From Hysterium pulicare CBS 123377 (Eukaryota > Ascomycota > Dothideomycetes > Hysteriales > Hysteriaceae): a stretch of DNA of 64,000 bases. A model generated the notes under the pieces. It saw only the letters and a program-made list of their open reading frames with translations, was not told where the DNA came from and ran no database searches. The stretch covers positions 1 through 64,000 of the forward strand of contig AJFK01000854.1 in NCBI GenBank assembly GCA_000467715.1, read 5' to 3'. The stretch's first letter is position 1, and each line of letters begins with the position of its first letter. Shown one piece after another: positions 11,901 to 22,198 of this stretch. The translations under genes and the position numbers were made by a program.

Positions 11901-13983
11901 GGTATCCAGCAGTGATGTGATACGGAGTGTATGCTCTTCGACTAATCTATTGATTTGTAGTACTGTCAGAGATTTCTCCAGCAGAGACCCAAGTGCGGAA
12001 GCTATGTCATGCTCCTCCCAAATGGAATGAGGGCGGGACACCTCGAGACCTTTCCGTAATTTCCGAACTGCCTTGGCAGAATTGCGGAGCTGTATGTCCC
12101 ACCGGGATATGAACCCAAGAAGATCTCGATTCCGTGCGAAGGAAGCCATCAATGGGTTGATTATCAACTGCTGAAGAGCTTGCCTTGCTGTTGAGGAGTG
12201 GTTCTCGAAACCGAGGAGCAAATTTGTGAAATCATGTCGTGGGGCATTTCCTTCCTTCGCATTAGCTTCGTCGACAGGATTGAGATCTTCAACTGGATAA
12301 GCAGGTAACATATCAAACAATGCGACCGAGAGATCATTTGGCCTATCCTCAGACTTGGATTTGTTTTGGTTTGAGCTCGGGAGGAAGATGACCGGGTCCA
12401 GTGCTACTAATCTCGCGATCAAGCCCCATCGAATTGTACCTTTTTCGAAGGAAGGATTTTTGACTCCGGAGTGGTACCAAAATATGTCCTCAAGAATTTT
12501 AGCATCGACGGCGATGTTAGTATCTCGAAGGACAGTAACCAAGTTTTCGACGACTCTGACTGAGCTCTTGGCCATAGCGAAGTCAGGACGTCGTAATGGA
12601 CATCCAGAACATTCTAGAAATGCTACGAACATTGCTTGTATCCATGGCAATTCTGCATGCCTCTTTTGTAACGTTCGCTTTGGAGAGCACCTAATGGCTA
12701 GGTTAAGTAGCCTTGGAATGGATCGAAACAAAGGGGCTACACCTGCTGGTACCAACTCCGATCCTTGACTCGAGTTTGCAGCGAGCTCGATCTTTGCTTG
12801 TAGGGGGGCCAGCAAGGCCGGGAGAAGTGGAGTCTCAGTCTCTTTTGTCCCTTTGGCAGACGACTCTGTAGTGGCTGATTTAGCAAAGAAAGCTGCTCTG
12901 GCAGGGCTGAAAATATGTTTGGCGAAGAGTCTTTCCAGTGATCGAGCTGCTACCTTTCGAAATGAGGACAGTTTCTGATCTAGAGCTGTCAGACGTGTGA
13001 AAATGGCATCATCCTGGATAGTGTCCCATAAGATGATCGCAGGAATGAGGCATTCATTTGAAAAGAGTTCGGCAGATGCTTCGGAGTCTTCAGAACCGCT
13101 ACTGACACGGAGTTCCCACACGTAAAGCACGTGAGACAACCGGAAAATATTCTGAGATACATCAACGGATGACGGTGTTGAATCCGTTGTTTCTGTTAGT
13201 GCCCTATACGTCGCAATGAGCCAGAATTTCAGAATTCGGGCTGCCTGTGCGTTCTCTGTCCGGAGAGCCATTGCCATGTGCTCGGCGGGCAATCTGTCAG
13301 AGTTTTGCTTCATCGAACTGGCCTTATCTATCATGATCTCGAGTATGGTCGCAATGCTTTTAAAAAGTTCACCTAACCCTTGGGTGTCCAGAAGAATCCT
13401 CTTCGAAGGAGTATCCACTCCAGATAGTCTCTTCCGCTTACGTGAAACCTTTGGATTTTCCTCTACTGTCGTACTAGACTCCGAAAGGTCTCCATTACGG
13501 CCAAGCTCTGCAACTGACGCGTGACCGCTTGTCAAATCCTTTTCAAAGTTCTCACACAACGCTCGCTCCAGGATTGTTGGGAAGTTGACTTCTCTGAGGA
13601 ATGCTGCGGCATGTGACACTGGTATGAGGTGAATCATCCATTTTGCCAATTCCCAAGCTCTTATGTTTCCTCGCGCTTGTATGCCTCGATCTTCCTGTCG
13701 TCCCAACTTATCCAAGATCCAGCGCAGAACCAATTCCGCTCGCGCATGAGTCCGAGGTTTTTGGGAATTTCTTAGCGATGTGACACCTTTGTTATCATCC
13801 CACCCATTAGGAAGGCCGAGAATGTTTGCCGCTTGATCGATTTGTTGATTCAAGTCTGCGAAATCTTTGTCGAGTGACAGTAGCTTTGGCAAAGACGGAG
13901 ACGTCCTAGACTTTGGATAAATTAGCTTCTATTCTGATACAAGAATAGGTTTTGACTTACCTGCAAGTTCGGCGCCATTTCAT
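8918..13983 (-). CDS. URB2: nucleolar pre-rRNA processing factor Urb2/Npa2
   Basis: Member of the early pre-60S (Npa1/Urb1-containing) assembly complex needed for 27S pre-rRNA maturation; acts in the nucleolus. Minus-strand exons are 13983-13961, 13905-11114, 11065-10821, 10770-10658, 10599-10310, 10244-10038, 9972-9817 and 9765-8918, giving 1557 residues. The first exon is only 23 bases (MKWRRTC). The body is long, helical and repeat-like with no catalytic motif. The last 220 or so residues match the Urb2/Npa2 C-terminal domain (for example AGRDHMLAPWLSP, then YTRLLTTLSSPTVS, then MPGIWAALECALLDMQGL). The last intron (9766-9816) is 51 bases with a clear TACTAAT branch site and, being 3n without a stop, could be retained. 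The gene is divergent from MIC10 with a 234-bp gap. Small-exon boundaries are inferred. Confidence 0.82.
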
Positions 13984-14217
13984 ACTTTCAGGACTGGCGT
14001 GAGCCTGCTTCAAGCTGCAAATCTACGTGCGAGGTTCACTTGATGTTGAGCTCAAAAAAAGCTATGCACGGGCCATGCCAAGACGGGTTGTGAACCTCAT
14101 CTTCTGTTCAAGCTGCTCGGCGGAAGCAGAAGAACTTCACAGCTATCCTGCGCGCCCTCCGAATCCCCTTCTCAAACTCATCCTCAAGATCAATTGGCCA
14201 CTTTTCGCACAATCGCC
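13984..14217. promoter_or_regulatory. bidirectional promoter URB2 / MIC10
   Basis: Only 234 bases separate the start codons of two head-to-head conserved genes, so their core promoters must overlap. A short open frame at 14027-14239 has no protein-like features and is taken as 5' leader. No TATA element stands out. Confidence 0.55.
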
Positions 14218-14796
14218 ATGTCGGACTCCTCAGCCGTAGCGCCTACTACTCCCCGGACAAGTCGGCCCATGAGCGAAGCCCTTCTCAACGAAAAGGTACA
14301 AACCTGTTCTCCATTGCAGACCTTAATTCGCGGGCAAGATACTCCAAGAATACACTACTTCTTCTATTGAATAATGGAGCCTCGGCGCTATCTGCAGTGC
14401 GATTTATGGTCATCACATAAATCTCGCAGTCTCTTTCCTTCTATCTTCATCGCTTCCAACCTCAGAAAACATCTGGATGAGCTGGCTGACATATTGTTCT
14501 TTTAGTGGGACCGCTGCTTTTCGTCTATGCTCATCCGCTCCGGCCTCGGTCTGTCATTCGGCATCGTCTTCTCCGTCCTCCTTTTCAAGCGACGGGCGTG
14601 GCCCGCATGGGTTGGACTGGGTTTCGGCGCTGGACGTGCCTGGGAGGAATGCGATAGCGTCAGTTCCTCTCTCCATACTACTGCCACCACCACAGTCGTA
14701 CACTTAGAATATACTTGCTAATATAAAGATTTACTCCAGTCCTTTAAGCGCGCCGCGGCACCATCCAAAGACGGACTACGAGTGATAAGACCATAA
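14218..14796 (+). CDS. MIC10: MICOS subunit Mic10
   Basis: Small inner-mitochondrial-membrane protein that oligomerises to bend membrane at cristae junctions. Exons are 14218-14295, 14506-14658 and 14740-14796, giving 95 residues, normal for fungal Mic10. After a Ser/Pro-rich matrix-side start comes WDRCFSSMLIRSGLG, then the first membrane segment (FGIVFSVLLF), the positively charged loop KRRAW and the second segment with the glycine series WVGLGFGAGRAWEECDS. This hairpin and its glycine motifs are diagnostic. The third exon adds SFKRAAAPSKDGLRVIRP. The second intron uses a weaker GTCAGT donor with a TTGCTAAT branch. If it is retained, the frame would instead run 21 codons further to a stop at about 14721. 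Confidence 0.9.
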
Positions 14797-15350
14797 AGGA
14801 AAGATGGAGGAGAATAGAGTTGTGACAGGACCAACGTGAAGAGCTCGGTATTATTTGGGATGATCGGGCGCTCAGCATGCAAGATATCAGCTGTACAGTA
14901 GGGCATTGTTTTAGAACTCGTGGGAATTGATCATTGTACATTCTGGCCTACAGTGGCTCCCCTCCCTGAAACCTTATGCAGCCACTACTTCCGCCAACTC
15001 TTCGTTGTTTCCGCTTCTTGTGTAAGGCTTACGGGGACAGTCTCCAAAGCATATTAAGTGCAGACACTATCCATTACCCGTTTTGGGTACGTTGCGGACC
15101 ACCAAAGAATATCACCATCTCCACTGACCGAACGTTACGCGCGACGGGAATCATACCGTATACATACCTTATCTGACCGCAACAAGCTGGGCGAGTCCAG
15201 AAAATTTAATATTGAATGCACGGGCTCTATTGCCTATCCAGTTTTAGTTCCAAGCCATGTCATACCGCGTCTTACGATTCACGCGTACTTGACCTGAACG
15301 GCAAGATGACTCCATTGCCCTCTCTTGCTGAAATTCATCATTTCTCCATC
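14797..15350. other. intergenic region before the CHORD-like triplet
   Basis: About 550 bases with no convincing frame. It carries the MIC10 3' end and the promoter of the first CHORD-like gene. An ATG at 15306 is in frame with that gene, but comparison with its two paralogues favours the start at 15351. Confidence 0.45.
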
Positions 15351-15937
15351 ATGTCCACTTTCGATCTCGTTTTGAAAGCTATCAGTTCGGCGAATATCGA
15401 CCGCTTACGACTAACATTGGAAAATATATGCGCCAAATCACCGGTCGCTTTAGCATACGTTTCGCAAGAGCTTTTGCTGCCCGAGGGAAACTCCAAAGAG
15501 AATGCCAATGCTGAGAGTATCAAAAAGAAAACGGTATCAAAACGGAAGCGAGCTGAATACACCGATGTTCGATATACCATTTGCAAGCAATGCGACGAGG
15601 AATTTGACGTAACCGAGAACACCGAGACGAGCTGCCATTGGCATCACGGTGAGATTCGCTCATTGGCGTAGGTAATCTTCATTGCCCAAAATTCACTAAT
15701 GGTTTCAAAACAGATAAGCTCTTTCCAGACTACGACCACGACACGTGGGCGGATTATGATGAGGATTGCCATGGACCAATTGATACGGAGGAGAACAAGG
15801 AGGAATTTCCAGAGGCGTTCATTTGGCAATGTTGTGACCAACCTGGCGATGGAGAAGCTTGCAATACGGGATCACATGTTGCGAAGGAGAAGCGTAAACG
15901 GAAGATTATCAGAACTGCTAGCCGCGTACGAATCTGA
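15351..15937 (+). CDS. CHORD-like zinc-binding protein, tandem copy 1
   Basis: First of three tandem paralogues. Exons 15351-15648 and 15714-15937 give 173 residues. A helical N-terminus (about residues 1-45, LVLKAISSANIDRLR then ICAKSPVALAYVSQELLL) and a Lys-rich linker lead to a cysteine/histidine module: C78-x2-C81, C95-x2-H98, a central DEDCHGP, then WQCC (C139, C140) and C149-x4-H154. Order and spacing resemble the eight ligands of a CHORD domain, which binds two zinc ions. The basic tail KEKRKRK could be a nuclear signal. The single phase-1 intron lies just after the CxWH motif, exactly as in the next two genes. Similar proteins exist in many ascomycetes, usually annotated only as C2H2-type. 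Function is unknown; a protein-interaction role is inference. Confidence 0.75.
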
Positions 15938-16166
15938 ACGCTCCTCTGTCTAGCTTGAAGACAGGATTATGTACGATGTTCTGTTTTTCCCTATCTTAAC
16001 ATAAGTTGCACGGACCCTTTGTACATTGTATAAATTCTTTTTCCGTTCTAGCCTAGCCAGAACGTGTTACCGCGTATCTCTCAACCCCCGAGGTCGCGTC
16101 ACCTTGCACAAAAACACCAAGTCAAACCTCTCCATTCTCTCATTTGTCTAGCTCTACCCTTCCACC

Positions 16167-16767
16167 ATGTCTCAACTTGATCTCGTACTGAGAGCAATTG
16201 AGTCGGCAAACAGCGACCGTTTGCGGTCTACATTAACGAACATCTGCACTGAATCCCCAATTGCTCTGGAATACGTGTCGCAGGAGCTCTTGCTCACGAA
16301 TACCAGCTCAAAAGCGAATGAAAGACCTGACGCGATAGCTAATGGAACGTCCTGGAAACGGAAACGGGAATACACCGAAGTGCGATATGCGACGTGTAAG
16401 CAATGCAAGAAAGAATTCGATGTCACCAAAAATAAAGAAGACCGCTGCAAATGGCATGAAGGTATGACCTCCTAAATTTGGTCCTTAATCTTCTCAATCC
16501 CTTGCGATCTGTAAAATACTCACTTGTGCTGACAAGGATTGAGTAAGCGAGCTTGAATGGGACGAGAACCCTGATAATTCTACTTGGTGGGATTGGGACG
16601 AGGATTGTCATGGTCCGATGGACAGATCGGATACTCGAAGTGACTACCCACAAGGGTTTATCTGGTCATGTTGCGATGCAATGGGCGATACAGACAAACC
16701 ATGCGTCACGGGCCCGCATGTTGCGAAGGTCTCCAAGAAAAAGAAGAACAACGGCGTCAGTCGTTGA
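16167..16767 (+). CDS. CHORD-like zinc-binding protein, tandem copy 2
   Basis: Second paralogue, 229 bases after copy 1. Exons 16167-16461 and 16544-16767 give 172 residues. Domain order is the same: helical N-terminus (LVLRAIESANSDRLRSTL, then YVSQELLL), basic linker, C77-x2-C80, C94-x2-H97, DEDCHGP, then GFIWSCC and C-x4-H (PCVTGPH), ending in a Lys-rich tail. The intron sits at the same codon and phase as in copies 1 and 3. The acceptor is the AG after GATTGAG; the nearer AG just before GATTGAG would run into a stop. It is closer to copy 1 than to copy 3 in length, spacing and retained DEDCHGP block. Confidence 0.75.
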
Positions 16768-17105
16768 GATAGTTAGTAATTTACGTGTACTATAGTTCAA
16801 TATGGCAGCATATTTCAAGTTCCTTCCAGTCTCGCAGCCTAGCTGAGTTCATTTACATAGCTATTCCGCCTCCCTTATCCCCCCACGCGATCTTGTTATA
16901 CATTAACCAAATGTGAGGATCAAACCTACCATTGCAAGGTTCTCCGTATTGTCTCAAGGTGAACTATCACGTGCTCACGCAATGTTTGATCGACAAAAAG
17001 CACGAACCAGGTAAGTATGATCTCATTCTCAACGCGAATCACATCTCATCTCATCCCCTCGCACCTCCAGTCAGTTTCATTAGACATACAACTAAAGCTT
17101 TCATC
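16768..17105. other. intergenic spacer between CHORD-like copies 2 and 3
   Basis: About 340 bases. An open frame runs upstream in phase with copy 3 from 16932 but does not resemble the start of the other copies, so I treat it as 5' leader. No RNA gene or repeat seen. Confidence 0.4.
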
Positions 17106-17821
17106 ATGGCTGCTCTCGAACTCTTGCTTGAAGCAATCGATAGCGCAGACATCGATCGTTTACACACTGCGCTTGAGAATATCTGCAGAAAGTCTGATAT
17201 TGCATTCGACCTGGCATGTGAGGAGCTTCTTCTTACGAACGATGATTTAAACCAAGAGGACAAGGAGAATCGGAAGGACAATGGAGATTATGGCAAGATG
17301 CCCAACACCAACAGAAATACCGAGGGACGTCCTCAAAATAGAATGACCGGAGGTGCTTTGAAACGAAACCGGGAGGAGTACGTCGGTCTACGCTATGCAC
17401 TCTGCAAACAATGCGATCACGAATTCGATAAAACAAGGAATACCGAAACAAGTTGCCACTGGCATCCTGGTAGAGTCTCCCTGCCACCTCAGTTAACGCC
17501 CACGGTCTCATCTTCATTCCAGACAAGCTCGTGGTCGATTGGGACGCCGATATGTGGACCGAATGGGAGTCCGATATTGAAGGCGACCGGGAATCCGAAG
17601 AAGCAAAACGAGAACATCCTCAGGGTTATAAGTGGGACTGCTGTGGAACTCCAGGCGATATCGATAGGTCATGTCGCACTGGAAAGCACGCTGCGGTAGA
17701 AAGAGCTAAAAGGAAACACCTGACTACAAGCGGAGTTCTGTCACCTAAGCGGCAGTGTCCACCATCACATACTAGACCTTGGTTGGGTGTTGTCCTGGAG
17801 TCGACTCCGGACATGAAGTAA
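17106..17821 (+). CDS. CHORD-like zinc-binding protein, tandem copy 3 (divergent)
   Basis: Third paralogue. Exons 17106-17469 and 17523-17821 give 220 residues, longest of the three. The N-terminal helical part (LLLEAIDSADIDRLHTAL, then CEELLLT) and the ligand pairs C100-x2-C103, C117-x2-H120, KWDCC and C-x4-H (CRTGKH) are kept. The linker is about 20 residues longer and rich in Asn/Asp/Arg. The central DEDCHGP block of copies 1 and 2 is replaced by ESDIEGD, so that Cys/His pair is gone. The C-terminus is extended by a Pro/Arg-containing tail ending in TPDMK. The same intron position and phase shows common descent by tandem duplication; the changes suggest relaxed or altered selection. Confidence 0.72.
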
Positions 17822-20351
17822 AATGAGTTGACGCAAACGGTGTATCTTGGTACGGAGGAGTGCTCAAGGCTGTACATCTACAATTAAGATTCGAATCTAA
17901 CTAAAACCTTGCCCATATATCTGATACGTGTTTTGAAGCATGTTAAACGTTTTAAACCTTGGAAATATCGCATCGTCTTACTTACTGATGGGAAACAAAA
18001 TATATCAGGTCGCTCCGCTAGCTGGCTGCAGTTTTCGTAATTTCGGTAGCCATGATCCGATGCTACTATACATCTCGATTTCATCACCATCAAGGTGTCG
18101 CTGAGCGGGTGTCTCGACGGGTTGTAGTGAATACTGGTTCTTGGTATCATTAGGAGGCTCTTTCTCTATTGGGCATCCTCGCAAGGCAGAAGTTGTTTCC
18201 CGCCCGTCAGAACTCGAGCTATGCTCATGGAAAACCGTTCCTTCTTTCGTGACTTCGCGTCATTTCATATTGCGCCATCAGCATTTGCACCTTGTAGGTC
18301 AACTCGTGAATGGACGCCTCAGTGGCTACTGACGAACGAGAACCAAGTGGTATAAGTATGTGGCTATAACAAGATAAGAACATAGGACATTGCTGCTAGA
18401 GATGAAGCTAGCTCTTCTTTGCCTATATATCTTAGCTCTTTCCATTCAATTGTAAATGCGGTAGCAGACGTTACTCTAAGAATCTGATTCCTAAGCATGA
18501 AGAAGTATTCGCGGGGAGACGGAGGTCACTGGAGAAAAGTGAGATCAAGCACATTGGTTTGCGTGATAATTTTGATGGACGCTTTCCAGGGAAATGAGAA
18601 ACAGTTGGACTGCTTCGCCAACTCAGACGTATTCCGCGAACCATTATAGCCATATTGTAGTTGGTGGGACATGCATTGAGGCGTCGTAGTCTATGCAGCC
18701 GGTTGTGTTGGATGTTAGAAGTAGTTGTCGTGGTGTAGTGTACCGGGGCTGGTCTCTACGGGACAGTTATGGACGGGAACGTATCTCGATACTGAGGTAT
18801 ACCGCCGTCATGGATTGATGTGTTGAAAGAGGTTTCATAAGACGATGTTGAGGCTGCAAAAGGATTGGGGGAGTAGCTCTGGCGATGTTGTGGCGAGAGA
18901 TGAGTCCGGTAAATGTAGGCGGTCCTATAGGAAGCTTTTGTGAGTGAAGATCTTGGGTGCGAATCACGGTATGATGAACTGAACCTTCATTCGCGTATTA
19001 CTGATGTATTTGATTTCCGTTGCTATCCTCTCGTATCGTAGGCAGATCCATCTATCGATGGCTCAATACCGTCAACGACAGACGATGAGAGTCTTCGTCA
19101 CGTAGAATCGAACCGACACCAAGGATTGAGATCGGGGATACGAATCATTCGTAATGCTTCAACCGTAACTCCTTTCATCCGTGCCGTTCGAAGCATGATC
19201 GTGCGAGCTGAAGATCAAGGCCAAGGATGTGATCATGAGTTGTTCAAAGCCACATCCATTACATTCTGGCGTGCCGTGTCTGGGACGATAGCAGTAGTGA
19301 TTGTACGACTAGCGCAGCTAGGAGACCCACGTCCCCAGACCCGCCCCATGTCCGCCGGTTAAATTGGACCCGTCGATATCAGATCGAATGCGAGTAGATC
19401 CCCGTTCTAGAAGAGTCGTGATTTATCAGGTTTGTCGAATGGCAAGCGCGAAATGGCGAATGGCGAACTTGGTTATTTCCTCGGCTAGACTTGCAGACGA
19501 GCCGTTCGTTGAGGAGGATCCAGGCAGTAGAGAACAGTGCGCCAAAATCATTTCAGCGGGCCATGTGAAGACCTTTGGTGTTCTCGCAGAAGGATCTTAA
19601 GAGTAATTGTAGGAGTTCTCTACGTCAACATGAGGCATCGGACAAAATGGGGGTAACGAAAACGTATACAATCTCCAGTCGGATCGTCCTGTTACTAAGA
19701 GACTGCGATATGGAAGTGGTCAGGCAAATTTGCTGAATTGGCGTCTCGAGGACTGACCTATGTGATCCTATAAGCCCGCAGTCCACTTCTTTAAACGCCG
19801 GCCCCTAAACCATCGATATGATATGACCACTCTTTTCGGGTTCTGGTAAATCAAGAAGAAATATGGGTTACTGTGGTCTGTGAGCGTGCAACGACGACCG
19901 TGATGCTCAGCTTGGCCTCGAAGAAGGGGCCTTTAGAGTTATATCTCGCTGGAAAACGTTGTCGGTATGTGTGTTCCACCACCAGAGAGAGTTGTTCATA
20001 CTAAACATTAGTGTCTCCATCCCATTTGGTGATAACTGAATCCAATAGCCTCTTCGAAGATAGTTATAACTGTACAACAGTACCGCTAGGACATACCACT
20101 GGTCTTCGCAATAATGACAGCAAACGCTTGCGTAACAATGAATGGGTGGGAGACTGCCATGCAAAATGGTCGAGGAGGGTAAATGTTTATATATTGAGAA
20201 GAGTGTTGTCGATTTCTCCCAAAGGAAGCGCCTTCGATGGGAAAAGAGGCTTGTCAAATGCTAATGTCGCAAGAGGACTTGGCTGGTTCAAGTTTTTGAA
20301 GAGGATCGGAGTAACAAATATTAAGGTGCTAGATTGCACGCTGTCAGCATC
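17822..20351. other. gene-poor stretch, first part
   Basis: About 2.5 kb with ordinary base composition but only short, randomly placed open frames on both strands (none above about 115 codons). No domain, tRNA, rRNA or clear repeat is recognised. It could hold the eroded remains of genes or a non-coding transcript; nothing in the sequence decides this. Confidence 0.4.
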
Positions 20352-21490
20352 TTAATAAGTAACTGAGGCAGAGCCAGAAAGCTTTTCAGAGTCCGCCTGC
20401 AAAGGGACTCTGGAAAAATGCTCAGTCTGGCTCTTCTTCGACCTGTAATGTCTAGTACCAGCTTTGGAAGCCGGTGACACTGCTGGGAGAACGCTGAACG
20501 ATCTTTCTGAAGATCGAAGTAGATGAGCTTCCCGCGGAAATGACGCTGAAGTTAGACTGCTGTGAATAATGTCAGCCTTGGTGTTAGCTGCACGCCGAAC
20601 CCAAACTACAGCTGCCACGAGGAGATTCTGTCGCAAGCTACGGGGCTGTTCAGTATGCTCCGAGGAGTAGGCAACAACCTCATGATGAGAAGACGACACT
20701 GCCAGAGACCAGTCCATCAATTGCTTGTAAGGCGAGACCGATCTCCGGAAGTTGCATTCTTTGGGCCAGTTGATACTTGACAATATGACACTTCAGGTCT
20801 CTAGTCCGGTGCCGGATTCTCCTAGAACGATCCTAAATGGCATGGACAAGACGAACCACGAAACGCGTAGAAGTGATGGAGAAGCCACAGCGGAGCGATC
20901 CATTCTCTGAAGCCATTGCGTCAATATCCAAGGGGATTCATCTACTAATAGACGATAGGTGCCTCCACTATCACACGTTCCAATCTCAGGCGTCTGGAGA
21001 AGCGGGCCGGCTACGACGACGAAGCGAAAATACCAACACACGGGCTTTCGGAATCGTACCTGGTTCAGAAGGCAGAAAAGACGCGCTATAGAGTGAATTA
21101 ATCCCTCTCTCTTGCGTGACATTAATACCCAACGCTGTGGATTGTTGAGTAGAAAAGCCTGGGAAGCGAGATGTGTGAGAGTCCGTGCTGATATCGGGAA
21201 AAATGATTCGGCGAGATCCGGAGGATTGTGGAATGTGGAGACTGGCCACTTCTCCACAACCATCTTCCAACTCTCCATCGTCATTGATATGCGCGTACGG
21301 CACGGCTCAGCCAACAACCCCATGTGGTCAAAAAAAGGCACAAAAGAAGGAGGCTAGACGAGAAGTCAGATGATAGGAGTCGTTCATTGTTGTTGGGCCT
21401 AGCGTTTTGCCCTTGGCCCGAAAGTCTGGGGAGCCAAAGGAAGATGCACAGAAGAATGGGTTTCAAGAGTCCAACTCCAGGACCCAGCAT
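20352..21490 (-). other. weak minus-strand coding-like region, unidentified
   Basis: Several minus-strand frames of 70-180 codons overlap here. One begins at 21490 with a hydrophobic start resembling a signal peptide (MLGPGVGLLKPILLCIFLW) and reads about 69 codons. Another, at 21303-20986, has balanced composition (HINDDGELEDGC, later GINVTQERGINSLYSASF). I could not join them into one convincing spliced gene, and no family is recognised. It may be a small secreted protein, a decayed gene or chance. Confidence 0.15.
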
Positions 21491-22198
21491 GCTATGGACC
21501 ACGTTGGATCCCCGTTATTAGCCTCAAGTCTATTGCTCTGGACATGGAATCCCTGTACATTGCCTTAGATCTGCCTCCTGTGTGGCCGTTCTGTTGTTTT
21601 GCCGGGGTGTCCAGCTTCTTCCCCGTCTTACAACGGCTTCCAGAAGGTTGAGTCGAACCTCAATCGCCAACCAATACCTTCAATGTTCACCAACTCAATA
21701 TAGATTTACCGGGTTGGCGGGCCTGGTCGCCCTCTGGTCTTGGTGTCTGAGAGCCCGGATTGATGAGCCGGATTCCGATTTGAGGCGCTGGACGTGACCA
21801 GACCACTCAGGCTCAAGCTGATCGCCTTGCGTGCTGTCATCCCGAGATCGTGCCTCATGTTCTCAATAAGCAGATGTGTCTAGCACACGCGAATCGATAT
21901 TCAGCCGGCACACTCTACTCATTGCGGCCTTTCTACCGCCCATGGGTCATGGACGCCCCAGAATCTATTCATATTTATCCGGTCCGCTTGACCGCTGCAT
22001 CTCCTCTTGGCAAACCCGATCTGGTAAGGGATTAATCCAGGAAACATCTATATGAAGCCCTTAATTTCTGCGCTGAAATCTGTCCTGCATCTCCGATCGA
22101 TTATCTTCGAGAGGCATTAAATAGCTCTGGTCGAACAGACCCCTCGAACACCAACCTTCTCACGTCCGTTTCATCGTCTTTGCTCACAGTGCTTCAAC
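21491..22198. other. upstream region of sugar-porter MFS
   Basis: About 700 bases without a supported gene. The last 100 bases before the transporter start are CT-rich, as usual for fungal 5' leaders, and an AT-rich CATTAAATAG lies near 22115. It is presumed promoter. Confidence 0.4.
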
